From: Aerococcus viridans
GTDB taxonomy: Bacteria; Bacillota; Bacilli; Lactobacillales; Aerococcaceae
DNA length: 64,000 nucleotides
Direction of reading: 5' to 3'
Assembly: GCF_002083135.2 (NCBI RefSeq)
Contig: NZ_NBTM02000001.1
Location: forward strand, 62,001-126,000
Shown in pieces: positions 55,097 to 62,580 of the stretch (position 1 is its first letter; each line of letters begins with the position of its first letter). Below the pieces are notes generated by a model. The model ran no database searches. It saw only the letters and a list, made by a program, of their open reading frames with translations, and was not told where the DNA came from. The translations under genes were made by a program, and so were the position numbers.

Positions 55097-55363
55097 CTAT
55101 ATTAATGTAGATATTTCCTGTTCAAACTCACTAACAACATCCCTGCTGCCTTTGGTCATCTCAAATACATATCTATACCCGTCAATTACCACGATTGCAT
55201 AGGTAATGTATTTATCATCTATTAATCTAAATAGACTGAACACAGGACTACCCTTATAAATGGTTAACTTAGCATAGTCTAAGTTTGAGGTGTAGTCTTT
55301 TGATTGTAACCATGTAGGTATGCTGAATGTATTACTTACTTTATTTTTTGATATTAATTTCAT
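55097..55363 (-). CDS. Orphan 88-aa prophage protein
   Basis: Not recognised. Starting MKLISKNKVSNTFSIPTWLQ, it is soluble, alternating strands and turns in the middle (YAKLTIYKGSPVFSLFRLID, then YAIVVIDGYRYVFEM) and has an acidic C-terminal helix. ATG 55363 is preferred over the longer frame because it follows an extended -10 and a terminator that would otherwise lie inside the gene. It is the last phage gene before the chromosome, with its own promoter, so it is likely expressed in the lysogen. Confidence 0.6.
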   Translation of the reverse strand: MKLISKNKVSNTFSIPTWLQSKDYTSNLDYAKLTIYKGSPVFSLFRLIDDKYITYAIVVIDGYRYVFEMTKGSRDVVSEFEQEISTLI

Positions 55364-55378
55364 ATTATCACCGAATAT

Positions 55379-55387
55379 ATTATAACA
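55379..55387 (-). promoter_or_regulatory. Extended -10 promoter of the 88-aa gene
   Basis: Minus-strand TGTTATAAT (-10 at 55379-55384). The expected transcript start is near 55372, giving a leader of only about 9 nt before the ATG. Confidence 0.55.
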
Positions 55388-55395
55388 GGAAACAC

Positions 55396-55437
55396 AAAAA
55401 AAGCCCCTACCTTCGATTAAGGAAGTAAGGGCTTTTA
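55396..55437 (-). terminator. Terminator after the RexB-like gene
   Basis: AAAGCCCCTACCTTC and GGAAGTAAGGGCTTT arms, loop GATTAA, T7 on the minus strand. Confidence 0.88.
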
Positions 55438-55552
55438 ACGTGCTAAGTTGGGAGCGAAGCACATGAATATTATAGCTTGAGTTAGATGAAAAGACAATCA
55501 CCACTGGTTAGGTAAGGGATGCTGCAAATTATTACATACATATATATTGATT

Positions 55553-56029
55553 TCACTCAGTTTCCTGATCATCTTCTCTAATAATTTTAAATAATCTACG
55601 CATATTATAAGAAGAAATAACAAAAAATAAAGCGCCTATAAAAATAAAATAAATCAATATGTAATCAATTAACTTTGGAATTTCATCTGAGGGAATAAAA
55701 AGTTGTAAGACCCCAATCAAAAATGAAATGATAAAACTATCTAATGAAATTTGAGTTGAGAAATGATACTTGTCCATGTGTCCAACCTTATCTAAAAGCT
55801 TTATTGTTGGGCGTGAGCTAAATTCCATCATATTTGCATTAATTGTATAAACGAATCCTGCAAAAACAGAAGAAACAGTCAAAAGATTTTCTCTAGTGCT
55901 AGTAGTAAATTTTAGTGTAAAGAAACACGAAGCAATCAAAAATATAATTGAAAAAATCAGAAGAAAACTTAAATTCAATTTATTTCGTACTGCCCTAACT
56001 TTAATTCCATTAATAATTTTACCATTCAT
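55553..56029 (-). CDS. Four-helix membrane protein, RexB-like (proposed)
   Basis: Membrane protein of 158 aa with four predicted transmembrane helices (about residues 20-39, 50-68, 95-112, 121-142), a basic loop between helices 2 and 3 (SSRPTIKLLDKVG) and a charged tail (RRLFKIIREDDQETE). Lambda RexB is 144 aa, has four helices and depolarises the membrane when triggered. Gene follows the soluble partner by 12 nt with SD AAGGTG. The link to RexB rests on topology, size and gene pairing, not on clear sequence identity; a different membrane effector is possible. Confidence 0.6.
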   Translation of the reverse strand: MNGKIINGIKVRAVRNKLNLSFLLIFSIIFLIASCFFTLKFTTSTRENLLTVSSVFAGFVYTINANMMEFSSRPTIKLLDKVGHMDKYHFSTQISLDSFIISFLIGVLQLFIPSDEIPKLIDYILIYFIFIGALFFVISSYNMRRLFKIIREDDQETE

Positions 56030-56041
56030 AATTACACCTTT

Positions 56042-56965
56042 TTATTTTAGAGTGCCAAGGTAACTTTCTATATCCTGTTTATTTTTCTGATACTCATCAG
56101 TAATCACACCAAATATTTCAGTATCAAAAGTTTCTATATCAATAAAATCATCATCTTTAAAATTTATTTTTTTGATAAATTTATGTTCTTCCAAGTTATA
56201 ATCAATCGAAAGGCTCTCATCAGAATCTTTCGCTTTTGCAGTAACTTTATCTTTTCCAATAAAAAAATTACTTAGCCACTTAAATCGTTCTGTTTCGTCA
56301 CCGGATAAGATTGATTTTTTTCTAAACTCTGGTTTTATAGTTACAGCAATTTTTACACCTTTAGTATGCTGTAAGTCTCTATATTGTTCTTCTGATAAAC
56401 CCGTTATATCCATACTAGCCCAACTCGGTATCGTCATTTCATATTGTATAGACCCTATGATTTCTTTGCTAGCAACCGTTTTTAAAACATTGGGATCTAG
56501 TAGAGGTGTTAATCTTCCTTCTTTTCTTGGAGAAGTATTATCGAATAAATTAGATATGGCATAGCCTAAGTAATCAATCTTGGGTGCTCCAACTTCTTTT
56601 ATATAGCACACAGTAAAATTATTAGTATCTAGAAGGAAATAAGAAAATTTTTCTAATATTCTTTCAGGGTTAACTGCTTTTCTATTGACTATCAAAGTTT
56701 CTCTATCCCGAGTTTGAAAATTCCGTATATCTTGTTCGCTACATAATTTACCAAAAACTAGACTACCTTTTCTACCAGTTATTTCTAGAACAGCATCTTT
56801 TTTTCTTTCAGCCTCAATTATATATATATCTTTACTTTTTAGAATTTCTTTATTTAAAGCTTCCCAAATATTCTGTTTATCTTCTAATTTAGTGATTGGT
56901 TTAACTTCATCTTTAATGGTGCTCACGTTATCCATATCTAAGCGATAAAAGTGTACAGTTTTCAT
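56042..56965 (-). CDS. RexA-like sensor protein (proposed)
   Basis: Soluble protein of 307 aa, no signal or membrane segment. It resembles what I recall of lambda RexA (279 aa) in order of features: a strand-rich N-terminal half, then LTPLLDPNV (about 152-160), ASKEIIGSIQYEMTIP (about 165-180) and KIAVTIKPEFRKK (about 205-217), against RexA's EPLMRG, FIGRTTVKVEAKLP and DIVIKPKFKRD. Start ATG 56965 follows GGGGGAG; the TTG at 56980 is not needed. It heads a two-gene cassette with a four-helix membrane protein. Other families such as DUF4747-like proteins were considered. Confidence 0.6.
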   Translation of the reverse strand: MKTVHFYRLDMDNVSTIKDEVKPITKLEDKQNIWEALNKEILKSKDIYIIEAERKKDAVLEITGRKGSLVFGKLCSEQDIRNFQTRDRETLIVNRKAVNPERILEKFSYFLLDTNNFTVCYIKEVGAPKIDYLGYAISNLFDNTSPRKEGRLTPLLDPNVLKTVASKEIIGSIQYEMTIPSWASMDITGLSEEQYRDLQHTKGVKIAVTIKPEFRKKSILSGDETERFKWLSNFFIGKDKVTAKAKDSDESLSIDYNLEEHKFIKKINFKDDDFIDIETFDTEIFGVITDEYQKNKQDIESYLGTLK

Positions 56966-56985
56966 TAGTTTCTCCCCCAAAATTT

Positions 56986-57006
56986 TAATAAGCTTAACTT
57001 ATTATA
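56986..57006 (-). promoter_or_regulatory. Proximal promoter (P2) of the RexAB-like cassette with start-site dyad
   Basis: Minus-strand TATAAT at 57001-57006 with a poor TTGTGT 16 bp upstream. TAATAAG-CTTAA-CTTATTA (56986-57004) is a perfect 7-bp inverted repeat over the predicted start point. Confidence 0.5.
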
Positions 57007-57009
57007 CAA

Positions 57010-57045
57010 AAAGAGGACAAAAACACAATGATGCGTTGTCCTCAT
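57010..57045 (-). terminator. Terminator between P1 and P2
   Basis: GAGGACAA and TTGTCCTC arms with T5 on the minus strand. It lies downstream of P1 and upstream of the proximal promoter. Confidence 0.75.
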
Positions 57046-57053
57046 CTCAGCCT

Positions 57054-57107
57054 ATTAATCTTTTGAAAGATTAATTATATTATAGAACTTACGTTCGCAA
57101 TATGCAA
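57054..57107 (-). promoter_or_regulatory. Distal promoter (P1) with LexA-like box and start-site dyad
   Basis: Minus-strand TTGCAT (57102-57107), 17-bp spacer, TATAAT (57079-57084). The spacer carries CGAACGTAAGTTCT (57084-57097), 9 of the 10 fixed positions of CGAAC-N4-GTTCG. A perfect inverted repeat ATTAATCTTT/AAAGATTAAT (57054-57075, 2-nt centre) covers the expected start. Confidence 0.7.
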
Positions 57108-57109
57108 CA

Positions 57110-57146
57110 AAAAAGAGGTAGCAGACCGAAGCCCACTACCTTTTTG
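57110..57146 (-). terminator. Terminator of the phage lysis genes
   Basis: AGGTAGTGGGCTT and AGACCG..CTACCT form a stem just past the amidase stop, ending in T6 on the minus strand. Confidence 0.82.
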
Positions 57147-57156
57147 AGAATTGTAA

Positions 57157-57972
57157 TTATTTAATTATTCCCCATTTTGGACCATATTTTGACCCGCCGT
57201 AGTATTCACGAATAGGAATATATCCTTGGCCACCTTTAACCCGTGTATATTGCAACCAGACATAACCATTACCAATGTGGACTGTATGGTATGTCACATT
57301 CTCACCCTTATAGTATTTTGTTATACGATTAGCTTTAGTTGTGGGCGCATCTCTAACAATAATAGTTTCGTTAGGATAGAATACACCTTTTTCACTGTAT
57401 TTCTTAACGATACCATTTGCTGATGTTTTCGCTTTAGCAGTAGTCGTCGCTACAGGTTTAACTGTCGTATTACCAGCATTATAGTAATCTACAACCATTT
57501 GTTTAAACTTAGCCCATGTGATACCATACCAACCATCCATAATTTGAGACGGACAGTGTTTACCTGACCAGTCATAATGACGTACAACGTCTTTAACCGG
57601 ATCCAAACCATTGTCACGAACAACAATAGCAACTGTCTCCGCTAAGTTGTGAATCATCTTAACATAGTCACCATCAACGTTGATGCATCCCTCGATACCA
57701 ATAGAATGTTTATTACCATCTCCAGCACCGTCCCCAGCGTGATAACACTGCCATGAGTACTCAAATGATTGAATCGATTCTTTATCATCCGTTTGAATGT
57801 GCCAGCTAGCCGGATAGATAGTTTTTTGCAGTTTCGCATGCATTTTAGCATTCGCACCTTTTCCACGATTCCCTGTTAAATGGACGGTTACTTTACGTTT
57901 TTGGTTTTTATTCCCAAAACCGTTCGTTCCAGCTACTGTTGGTGCTAGGTCCTTTTTAATCGTTAAAGCCAT
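57157..57972 (-). CDS. Phage N-acetylmuramoyl-L-alanine amidase (endolysin)
   Basis: Endolysin of 271 aa that cuts the amide bond between MurNAc and L-Ala to release phage. The Amidase_2/PGRP domain (about residues 25-165) has VTVHLTGN, ASWHIQTDD, HSIGIEGCINVDGDY and RHYDWSGKHCPSQI, giving the zinc His residues and Cys. The C-terminal part (about 185-271) is an SH3-type wall-binding domain with KGVFYPNETIIVRDAPTT and GYVWLQYTR. Start ATG shares one base with the stop of a 38-aa gene. Lies after the holin as in many Gram-positive phages. Confidence 0.93.
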   Translation of the reverse strand: MALTIKKDLAPTVAGTNGFGNKNQKRKVTVHLTGNRGKGANAKMHAKLQKTIYPASWHIQTDDKESIQSFEYSWQCYHAGDGAGDGNKHSIGIEGCINVDGDYVKMIHNLAETVAIVVRDNGLDPVKDVVRHYDWSGKHCPSQIMDGWYGITWAKFKQMVVDYYNAGNTTVKPVATTTAKAKTSANGIVKKYSEKGVFYPNETIIVRDAPTTKANRITKYYKGENVTYHTVHIGNGYVWLQYTRVKGGQGYIPIREYYGGSKYGPKWGIIK

Positions 57973-58088
57973 TATTTGCCCTCCCCTTTATTGTCTTGGT
58001 CAGTACCTTTACCGTCTTTGACAATACCATCTTCTTGCGATTCAATTTCTTTCATTAAATTCTCAACAGTTTTGATTTCTTCTGACAT
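57972..58088 (-). CDS. Small 38-aa protein between holin and endolysin
   Basis: Short, charged protein starting MSEEIKTVENLMKEIESQED and ending in a Gly/Lys/Asp-rich tail, with no membrane segment. It is real by context: AAAGGGG precedes the ATG, it begins 2 nt after the holin stop, and its stop overlaps the endolysin ATG by one base (TAATG). Function unknown; it may serve mainly to couple endolysin translation to holin, or modulate lysis. Confidence 0.7.
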   Translation of the reverse strand: MSEEIKTVENLMKEIESQEDGIVKDGKGTDQDNKGEGK

Positions 58089-58090
58089 AA

Positions 58091-58348
58091 TTATTTATCC
58101 CCTTTACTTGATTGCTTAACCAGCTCGTTACCAAATACAGTCACACCAGCTACAAGTACAGCTTGAACGATATTGTTAGCAGTATAAGCACCTAACACCA
58201 ATGGTGTGAAACCGATACTGACAACTAATAACACTAACGGTATCCATTTGTTTGATAGTAATTCTGTACCTTTTACAATCTCGCCAATAATAAAAAGGAC
58301 CGGTATCATTACCAGTCCTTCTTGCACGACATAATTTAAAATGTCCAT
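58091..58348 (-). CDS. Phage holin
   Basis: Protein of 85 aa with two or three hydrophobic helices (about residues 8-25, 35-55 and 58-78) and a charged C-terminus (ELVKQSSKGDK), the profile of small phage holins that open the membrane for the endolysin. ATG 58348 is chosen because TTGGAGGATAGG precedes it, the TTG at 58363 being part of that SD. Flanked by xhlA and the endolysin genes. Holin subfamily not assigned. Confidence 0.85.
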   Translation of the reverse strand: MDILNYVVQEGLVMIPVLFIIGEIVKGTELLSNKWIPLVLLVVSIGFTPLVLGAYTANNIVQAVLVAGVTVFGNELVKQSSKGDK

Positions 58349-58352
58349 ATAC

Positions 58353-58691
58353 CTATCCTCCAAATACTTTTAATAATGCGTCGATGACAATGTAGATAAT
58401 CCCACCGCTACCTAAGATTGTTAGCAATAACTGACCCCGATTTTCATCCACTGACTTTTTACGTTCATCTGCTCTTTTTTCAGAGTCTTGATTACCCTTC
58501 AAGACTGCGTTGAGTATCTGTGCATTCTGATCATTTTGCTTCAAAGATAATTCACGTAGATGTTTATTACTTTCATCAATACGTGAGTATCTATCTTTTA
58601 AATCATCATTAATACTCTTGATTTGCTTGAAAATTTCTTCATCATTTTCTTCCAAGCGTGATATACGTGTTTCGTGGTCTTGTGTTTCCAT
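58353..58691 (-). CDS. XhlA-like lysis-associated protein
   Basis: Protein of 112 aa matching hemolysin XhlA of PBSX-type prophages: an N-terminal helical region (METQDHETRISRLEENDEEIF), a long coiled coil and one C-terminal transmembrane helix (LLLTILGSGGIIYIVIDALLKVFGG, about residues 86-110, cited by position). XhlA works with the holin and amidase in lysis. SD AAAGGAAG. Confidence 0.9.
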   Translation of the reverse strand: METQDHETRISRLEENDEEIFKQIKSINDDLKDRYSRIDESNKHLRELSLKQNDQNAQILNAVLKGNQDSEKRADERKKSVDENRGQLLLTILGSGGIIYIVIDALLKVFGG

Positions 58692-58724
58692 CTTCCACTT
58701 CCTTTCTAAATTTCATACAACAAA

Positions 58725-58749
58725 AAAAACAACCTTTAAAGGTTGTTTC
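58725..58749 (-). terminator. Terminator of the 193-aa membrane protein gene
   Basis: Perfect palindrome AACAACCTTTAAAGGTTGTT followed by T8 on the minus strand, directly at the stop codon. Confidence 0.85.
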
Positions 58750-59330
58750 TACTTTGAAAAGAACATTTTTATTTGGCGTAAAATTATCCTAAAGTACTTA
58801 AAATCTGATTTAAAAATAGAGTATTGTTCCAAAATTAAGTCATAGTTATCCGAAGGACTGAAGCTATAATTATAATCTTCAATACTATTTGACTTCACAA
58901 ATTGAACAATGTCTTTGTTCTGTGCTTCCGTATCAGAAATCAATTTATCTAATGTATACACAAAGAAACTGTTGTATTTCTCATAATCAACTAGAAATGT
59001 TCTTGCCATTTTTAATTGGTCTATTAACATTCTGTAGTATAAATTAATTTTTCCTATTCTTTTAGTATCTTTATATAACTTTATATCTAATTTTATTTCT
59101 TCAATCTCATCAAGAATCAGTTTATTTGCTTTTTCAATAGAACTTTGGATTTGTCTCAAATTATGATATGTGACTTTAGACTTACTATAATCTCTGTAGC
59201 TTTCTACACTATAAGTCACAACCAGTGCTGCTATAGCAGCGATTAAGGCATTTATAACATACTCCCACAAATGCGTTTTATTAGACTGCTCAATGGCAGA
59301 TATTAACTGTTCAAACTGCTCTTCATTCAT
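58749..59330 (-). CDS. Prophage cargo protein with one membrane helix (193 aa)
   Basis: Not recognised. A short cytoplasmic or external head (residues 1-22) leads to one transmembrane helix (about 23-42, VINALIAAIAALVVTYSV) and a long helical soluble part, rich in Lys, Asp and Tyr. The gene has its own promoter and terminator although it sits inside the late operon, and its SD is masked in read-through RNA. That isolation suggests expression in the lysogen, for example superinfection exclusion or another host-benefit trait; no family evidence supports a specific role. Confidence 0.7.
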   Translation of the reverse strand: MNEEQFEQLISAIEQSNKTHLWEYVINALIAAIAALVVTYSVESYRDYSKSKVTYHNLRQIQSSIEKANKLILDEIEEIKLDIKLYKDTKRIGKINLYYRMLIDQLKMARTFLVDYEKYNSFFVYTLDKLISDTEAQNKDIVQFVKSNSIEDYNYSFSPSDNYDLILEQYSIFKSDFKYFRIILRQIKMFFSK

Positions 59331-59334
59331 AAAA

Positions 59335-59380
59335 CCACTCCCAAACTTTTAGCTATAATATAGCATATTGTTTGGGAGTG
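59335..59380 (-). promoter_or_regulatory. SD-masking hairpin with promoter in the loop
   Basis: Perfect 11-bp inverted repeat CACTCCCAAAC (59336-59346) and GTTTGGGAGTG (59370-59380). On the minus strand the second arm contains the SD GGGAGTGG of the 193-aa gene; an extended -10-like TGCTATATT (-10 at 59357-59362) lies in the loop. Confidence 0.65.
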
Positions 59381-59391
59381 CGTGTCATTAT

Positions 59392-59703
59392 CTACCCAAC
59401 TGAACCATTTAGACTGACATTAACCGCATTGAGTACCGTCTGCTTGATATACACGATGTCGCCTGACTCTAGCACGATATTAAAAGGCAATACCTCATTC
59501 GTTCCTGCAGCGACTTCATACTCGTAAAGAATATCCGCACCGTTTAAAGTGATTGTTATTTTAGATGGTTGGTCTGATGTATTAGTGAAAGTTGCTGAAG
59601 TCAATACCCCAGTTTCATAATTAGTTGTGAAAGCTTGTAATTTATCTGTTTGTGGTGTGTCGAAATAAAAACGTTTGGTTGTTTGGTTGTTAAATGTTGT
59701 CAT
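59392..59703 (-). CDS. Phage structural protein, small
   Basis: Protein of 103 aa, predicted all-beta, starting MTTFNNQTTKRFYFDTPQTD with a core FTNTSDQPSKITITLNGADI. It follows the tail-spike-like gene with SD AAAAGGAG and lies in the late operon. Probably a tail-tip or baseplate accessory protein; no family recognised. Confidence 0.65.
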   Translation of the reverse strand: MTTFNNQTTKRFYFDTPQTDKLQAFTTNYETGVLTSATFTNTSDQPSKITITLNGADILYEYEVAAGTNEVLPFNIVLESGDIVYIKQTVLNAVNVSLNGSVG

Positions 59704-59727
59704 GGTATTTCTCTCCTTTTTAATACG

Positions 59728-61614
59728 TTATTCTACTACTTCTAAACTAAACCAACTCTGTGGTAAATTTGATAGTTCAAGTGTCTTACTCTCATCAGTG
59801 TTGTAAAATGAAACGTTGTATTCTTCCCCTGCCGAAACTTCTAAAATCCCACTAGATATTGATAAGTGGGTTGTTGTACCCGTCGAGATAACTGTTGGTA
59901 AACTACTAAATCTGTGAGAAACACCTACTTTTGTAATCATCAACTCACCTTTTGGTATACCCTTCGATGAATAAATTTGTGCATTCAACCTTACTTTTCG
60001 GACGAACTCTGGTATTACGAAACTACTACCTGTTGGGCTTAGGAAACCACCTTCATCTTTTTTCAAATAACCAAATAATATCCTACTAGTATATGTCGGT
60101 GAAATTAATTGGTTACTAGCTTCGTTTTGAGTTCGGTATAGCAGAGCCATTTTACCTACACTACTAGCGTCACCAAATCTTAAATCAGATTTTTTAGGTA
60201 AAGTCGAAGCTACTTCAGTACCTTTCCCAATTTTAGTGTTCAATATAGACAACGAACCGTAGTTACTATTACCAGAAATTAATTTCCCTTTACCTTTGTT
60301 GTTACTAGTATCATCCCTATTTATCCAGCCACCTATAAAAGTTACTGTACCAGCAAACATTTTTATGTTGATAGCATTATCTTTTGTTAAGTAAAACGTG
60401 TTAGCACCATTGATAACAACTGCTGTATAATCTGGTGTTTTACTGCCGAACTCAAACATTACGCTAGCATTAGTAGATTCTGAGCCCGGCGAAATTACAG
60501 TACCTTGCATCCCGGAGAAGTCGTAGCAAGTGCCGGTGCAGTGGTCAACGGCAGGGTTTATTACCGTAATGTAATTTCCGTAGATAGATATTGCAGTTCC
60601 TGTTGATGTGACTACATACAGAGACTCGTACACGTTACTTGTTATAATGCCACTTAAATGTTTAAATCCATCAATACAGTTTTCCATTCTGATAAATCTG
60701 AAACTGCTCAAATATAAGTGCCCTCTAGTAGCAACGGATGTTTTTGCGTTTAATACATAAATATTCTCATAAATCGAATTGGTCATGCTCTTAGTATTGA
60801 TATACAGACCATATTCAACGCTAGTGGTACGGTCAGCCGCAAGTGTAAGTCTGCTAATAAACACACCTCTAGCATTGTCGATTAAGTTTCTGTCCTGTGA
60901 TAAAACTATCGCAATGGCATTAGCATTTAAGTTGTCACTTAAATTATCAGCGACATCATCTGTTGTTTTATGTATAGTTACGCCTTCTCGACTTTGACCG
61001 ATTATTTGACTACCAATACCATCAAAGTCAACATTATTACCTTTGGCAGCATAAATGATTAAAGGCTTACTGATAAGGTACTTCCCGTTTGGAATATAAA
61101 CGTTGTAATTATTTTCAAAAGCATAGTCGATAATGTTTTGTAAAGCTTCTGTGTCATCAGTCAATCCGTCACCTTTTGCTGCAATTAACCCGGTATCTCT
61201 CGGTGGCGTCATTACATTAATGGCTTGCTGATTAGCGCTTTTATATAAATCAAAAATATAACCACTTTCATACTCTAAGCGATCGGATAAGGTGTTATGT
61301 ACACTGCGGGCTTGAATAATTTCTGGCGCACTGATTACATCCTTATCTGTCATCTCTCGAATTACTTGGTCATTGTAAATTTCCAATGTATCTTGTCGTT
61401 CTTTAGTAGCGTTAGATAAGGATTCGCTCTTACTAGCAATCAAACCTGCATACTCGGCATTCCTTGCTTGCGCTTCACGTATCTGCTGACCGTATGTTTT
61501 AGTACGGACAGCATTAGCGTATTTGCGAATAGGTTGAGGTACTTTCGATTGGTCATATTCGATTGGTCCTAGACCGCTTGTATCTTTATCTTCATTGATA
61601 TTATTCCAATCCAA
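59728..61614 (-). CDS. Phage tail-spike-like protein with pectate-lyase-type beta helix
   Basis: Protein of 628 aa. An N-terminal helical region (about 1-110) probably docks to the tail; then comes [21 protein letters not shown] with [11 protein letters not shown] (about residues 145-185), the hallmark of the Pectate_lyase_3 right-handed beta helix. The last 120 residues look like a beta-sandwich receptor-binding or trimerisation domain. Likely binds or degrades surface glycans of the host. TTG start with AAAAAGGAG; overlaps the preceding small gene by 14 nt. Confidence 0.85.
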   Translation of the reverse strand: MDWNNINEDKDTSGLGPIEYDQSKVPQPIRKYANAVRTKTYGQQIREAQARNAEYAGLIASKSESLSNATKERQDTLEIYNDQVIREMTDKDVISAPEIIQARSVHNTLSDRLEYESGYIFDLYKSANQQAINVMTPPRDTGLIAAKGDGLTDDTEALQNIIDYAFENNYNVYIPNGKYLISKPLIIYAAKGNNVDFDGIGSQIIGQSREGVTIHKTTDDVADNLSDNLNANAIAIVLSQDRNLIDNARGVFISRLTLAADRTTSVEYGLYINTKSMTNSIYENIYVLNAKTSVATRGHLYLSSFRFIRMENCIDGFKHLSGIITSNVYESLYVVTSTGTAISIYGNYITVINPAVDHCTGTCYDFSGMQGTVISPGSESTNASVMFEFGSKTPDYTAVVINGANTFYLTKDNAINIKMFAGTVTFIGGWINRDDTSNNKGKGKLISGNSNYGSLSILNTKIGKGTEVASTLPKKSDLRFGDASSVGKMALLYRTQNEASNQLISPTYTSRILFGYLKKDEGGFLSPTGSSFVIPEFVRKVRLNAQIYSSKGIPKGELMITKVGVSHRFSSLPTVISTGTTTHLSISSGILEVSAGEEYNVSFYNTDESKTLELSNLPQSWFSLEVVE

Positions 61615-61792
61615 TTGTTATCAACTCCTTTTTAATATTTTCAAATCTTTGTTTGTATTCAAAGTAATCTTTGTCCGTTTCTTCCGTATAATTTGTATTA
61701 AAAGTTTCGAATTCTTGATTTATAGCGTTTTCAGTGCAATACCACCTATCTAATAACTCAAAAAATAATTCTTCTAATTCTTTCGATTTCAT
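61601..61792 (-). CDS. Small phage late protein (63 aa)
   Basis: Acidic helical protein starting [22 protein letters not shown] 61792 is chosen over the longer frame from 61891, which would overlap the divergent gene; AAAGGA precedes it. Its end overlaps the tail-spike start by 14 nt, so the two are cotranslated. Position between tail peptidase and tail spike suggests a minor tail or chaperone part. Not recognised. Confidence 0.6.
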   Translation of the reverse strand: MKSKELEELFFELLDRWYCTENAINQEFETFNTNYTEETDKDYFEYKQRFENIKKELITIGLE

Positions 61793-61819
61793 TGTTTTTA
61801 ATTTCCTTTCATTTATAAT
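61792..61819 (+). promoter_or_regulatory. Promoter of the 245-aa cargo gene
   Basis: TTGTTT (61792-61797), 16-bp spacer, TATAAT (61814-61819); GAGGTGA follows before the ATG at 61843. Confidence 0.68.
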
Positions 61820-61842
61820 CAAAACTAAAACGAGGTGACAAA

Positions 61843-62580
61843 ATGAACGAAAATTGGTTTGAAGATTCCGTTGCTTGTCTAAACGTTGCAAAGGATACTA
61901 TCCTCTACCTTGAAAAAACTGTTCCAAATGCTGTTGAAGATGAAGTGTTAATACCTTATGTTAAGGTCTACACAAAGAACACTCTTGAAAATTTGAAATC
62001 CCCTCTTGATTATTCTGCCAACTTCATTTTTCATGAGTACTGTCGAGAAATGTACGTTTCAAACAATGAGGTAAAGAAGAATGGTGCAGGTAAACCACAG
62101 TTTCCCTTAACAGATAATAAGGATAAGTTTGAGAAAGAGATGGATAGAAAATTTAAAGGTTTAGACCAAACCCAGCCAAAAGTTTATAGTTTACTTGAAT
62201 CCATGCAATATTTTAATAATAAGAAATGGGTTAAGATTCTAAATAAACTGGTTAACGATAATAAACACAACTTTTTAACCAAACATGCTCTTAAAGAATT
62301 TGGGGTACAAGTTAAATATCTTAAAACAATAGACGGGTTGATCTTTAACAACGTAGGCGCTTTTAATTCGGGTAAAGATAATATCGTATTAGGTGATATA
62401 CCTTTTAACGAAATTACCGCCCCAACACATCCTTATGTCGAAGAATACGATGCGGACTTTTTCTATAAACTTCATTTTCTAGATACAAATACCGAAGTGG
62501 TTGATACACTTAAAAATATTTATAAAGAAATTAAAGAATATATTTTTAATTTGCAGGAAATAACAAAAAAGAACCCATAA
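61843..62580 (+). CDS. HEPN-like prophage cargo protein (245 aa)
   Basis: Predicted all-helical soluble protein on the strand opposite to the late genes. Two blocks, LKSPLDYSANFIFHEYC (about residues 51-67) and KKWVKILNKLVNDNKHNFLTKH (about 127-148, landmark NDNKH), resemble the paired helices with an N-x-x-K-H signature seen in HEPN-type and AbiV-like proteins. Own promoter, SD and bidirectional terminator make it an independent transcription unit placed between two tail genes. A phage-defence or toxin-like RNase role is a guess from the fold and location. Confidence 0.65.
   Translation: MNENWFEDSVACLNVAKDTILYLEKTVPNAVEDEVLIPYVKVYTKNTLENLKSPLDYSANFIFHEYCREMYVSNNEVKKNGAGKPQFPLTDNKDKFEKEMDRKFKGLDQTQPKVYSLLESMQYFNNKKWVKILNKLVNDNKHNFLTKHALKEFGVQVKYLKTIDGLIFNNVGAFNSGKDNIVLGDIPFNEITAPTHPYVEEYDADFFYKLHFLDTNTEVVDTLKNIYKEIKEYIFNLQEITKKNP

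Noticed and set aside
55364-55504. Longer 135-aa version of the 88-aa prophage protein
   Set aside because: The extra part would be translated through a perfect terminator stem and the gene's own promoter.
61793-61891. 33-residue N-terminal extension of the 63-aa late protein
   Set aside because: It would overlap the start of the divergent HEPN-like gene and lacks an SD, whereas AAAGGA precedes ATG 61792.
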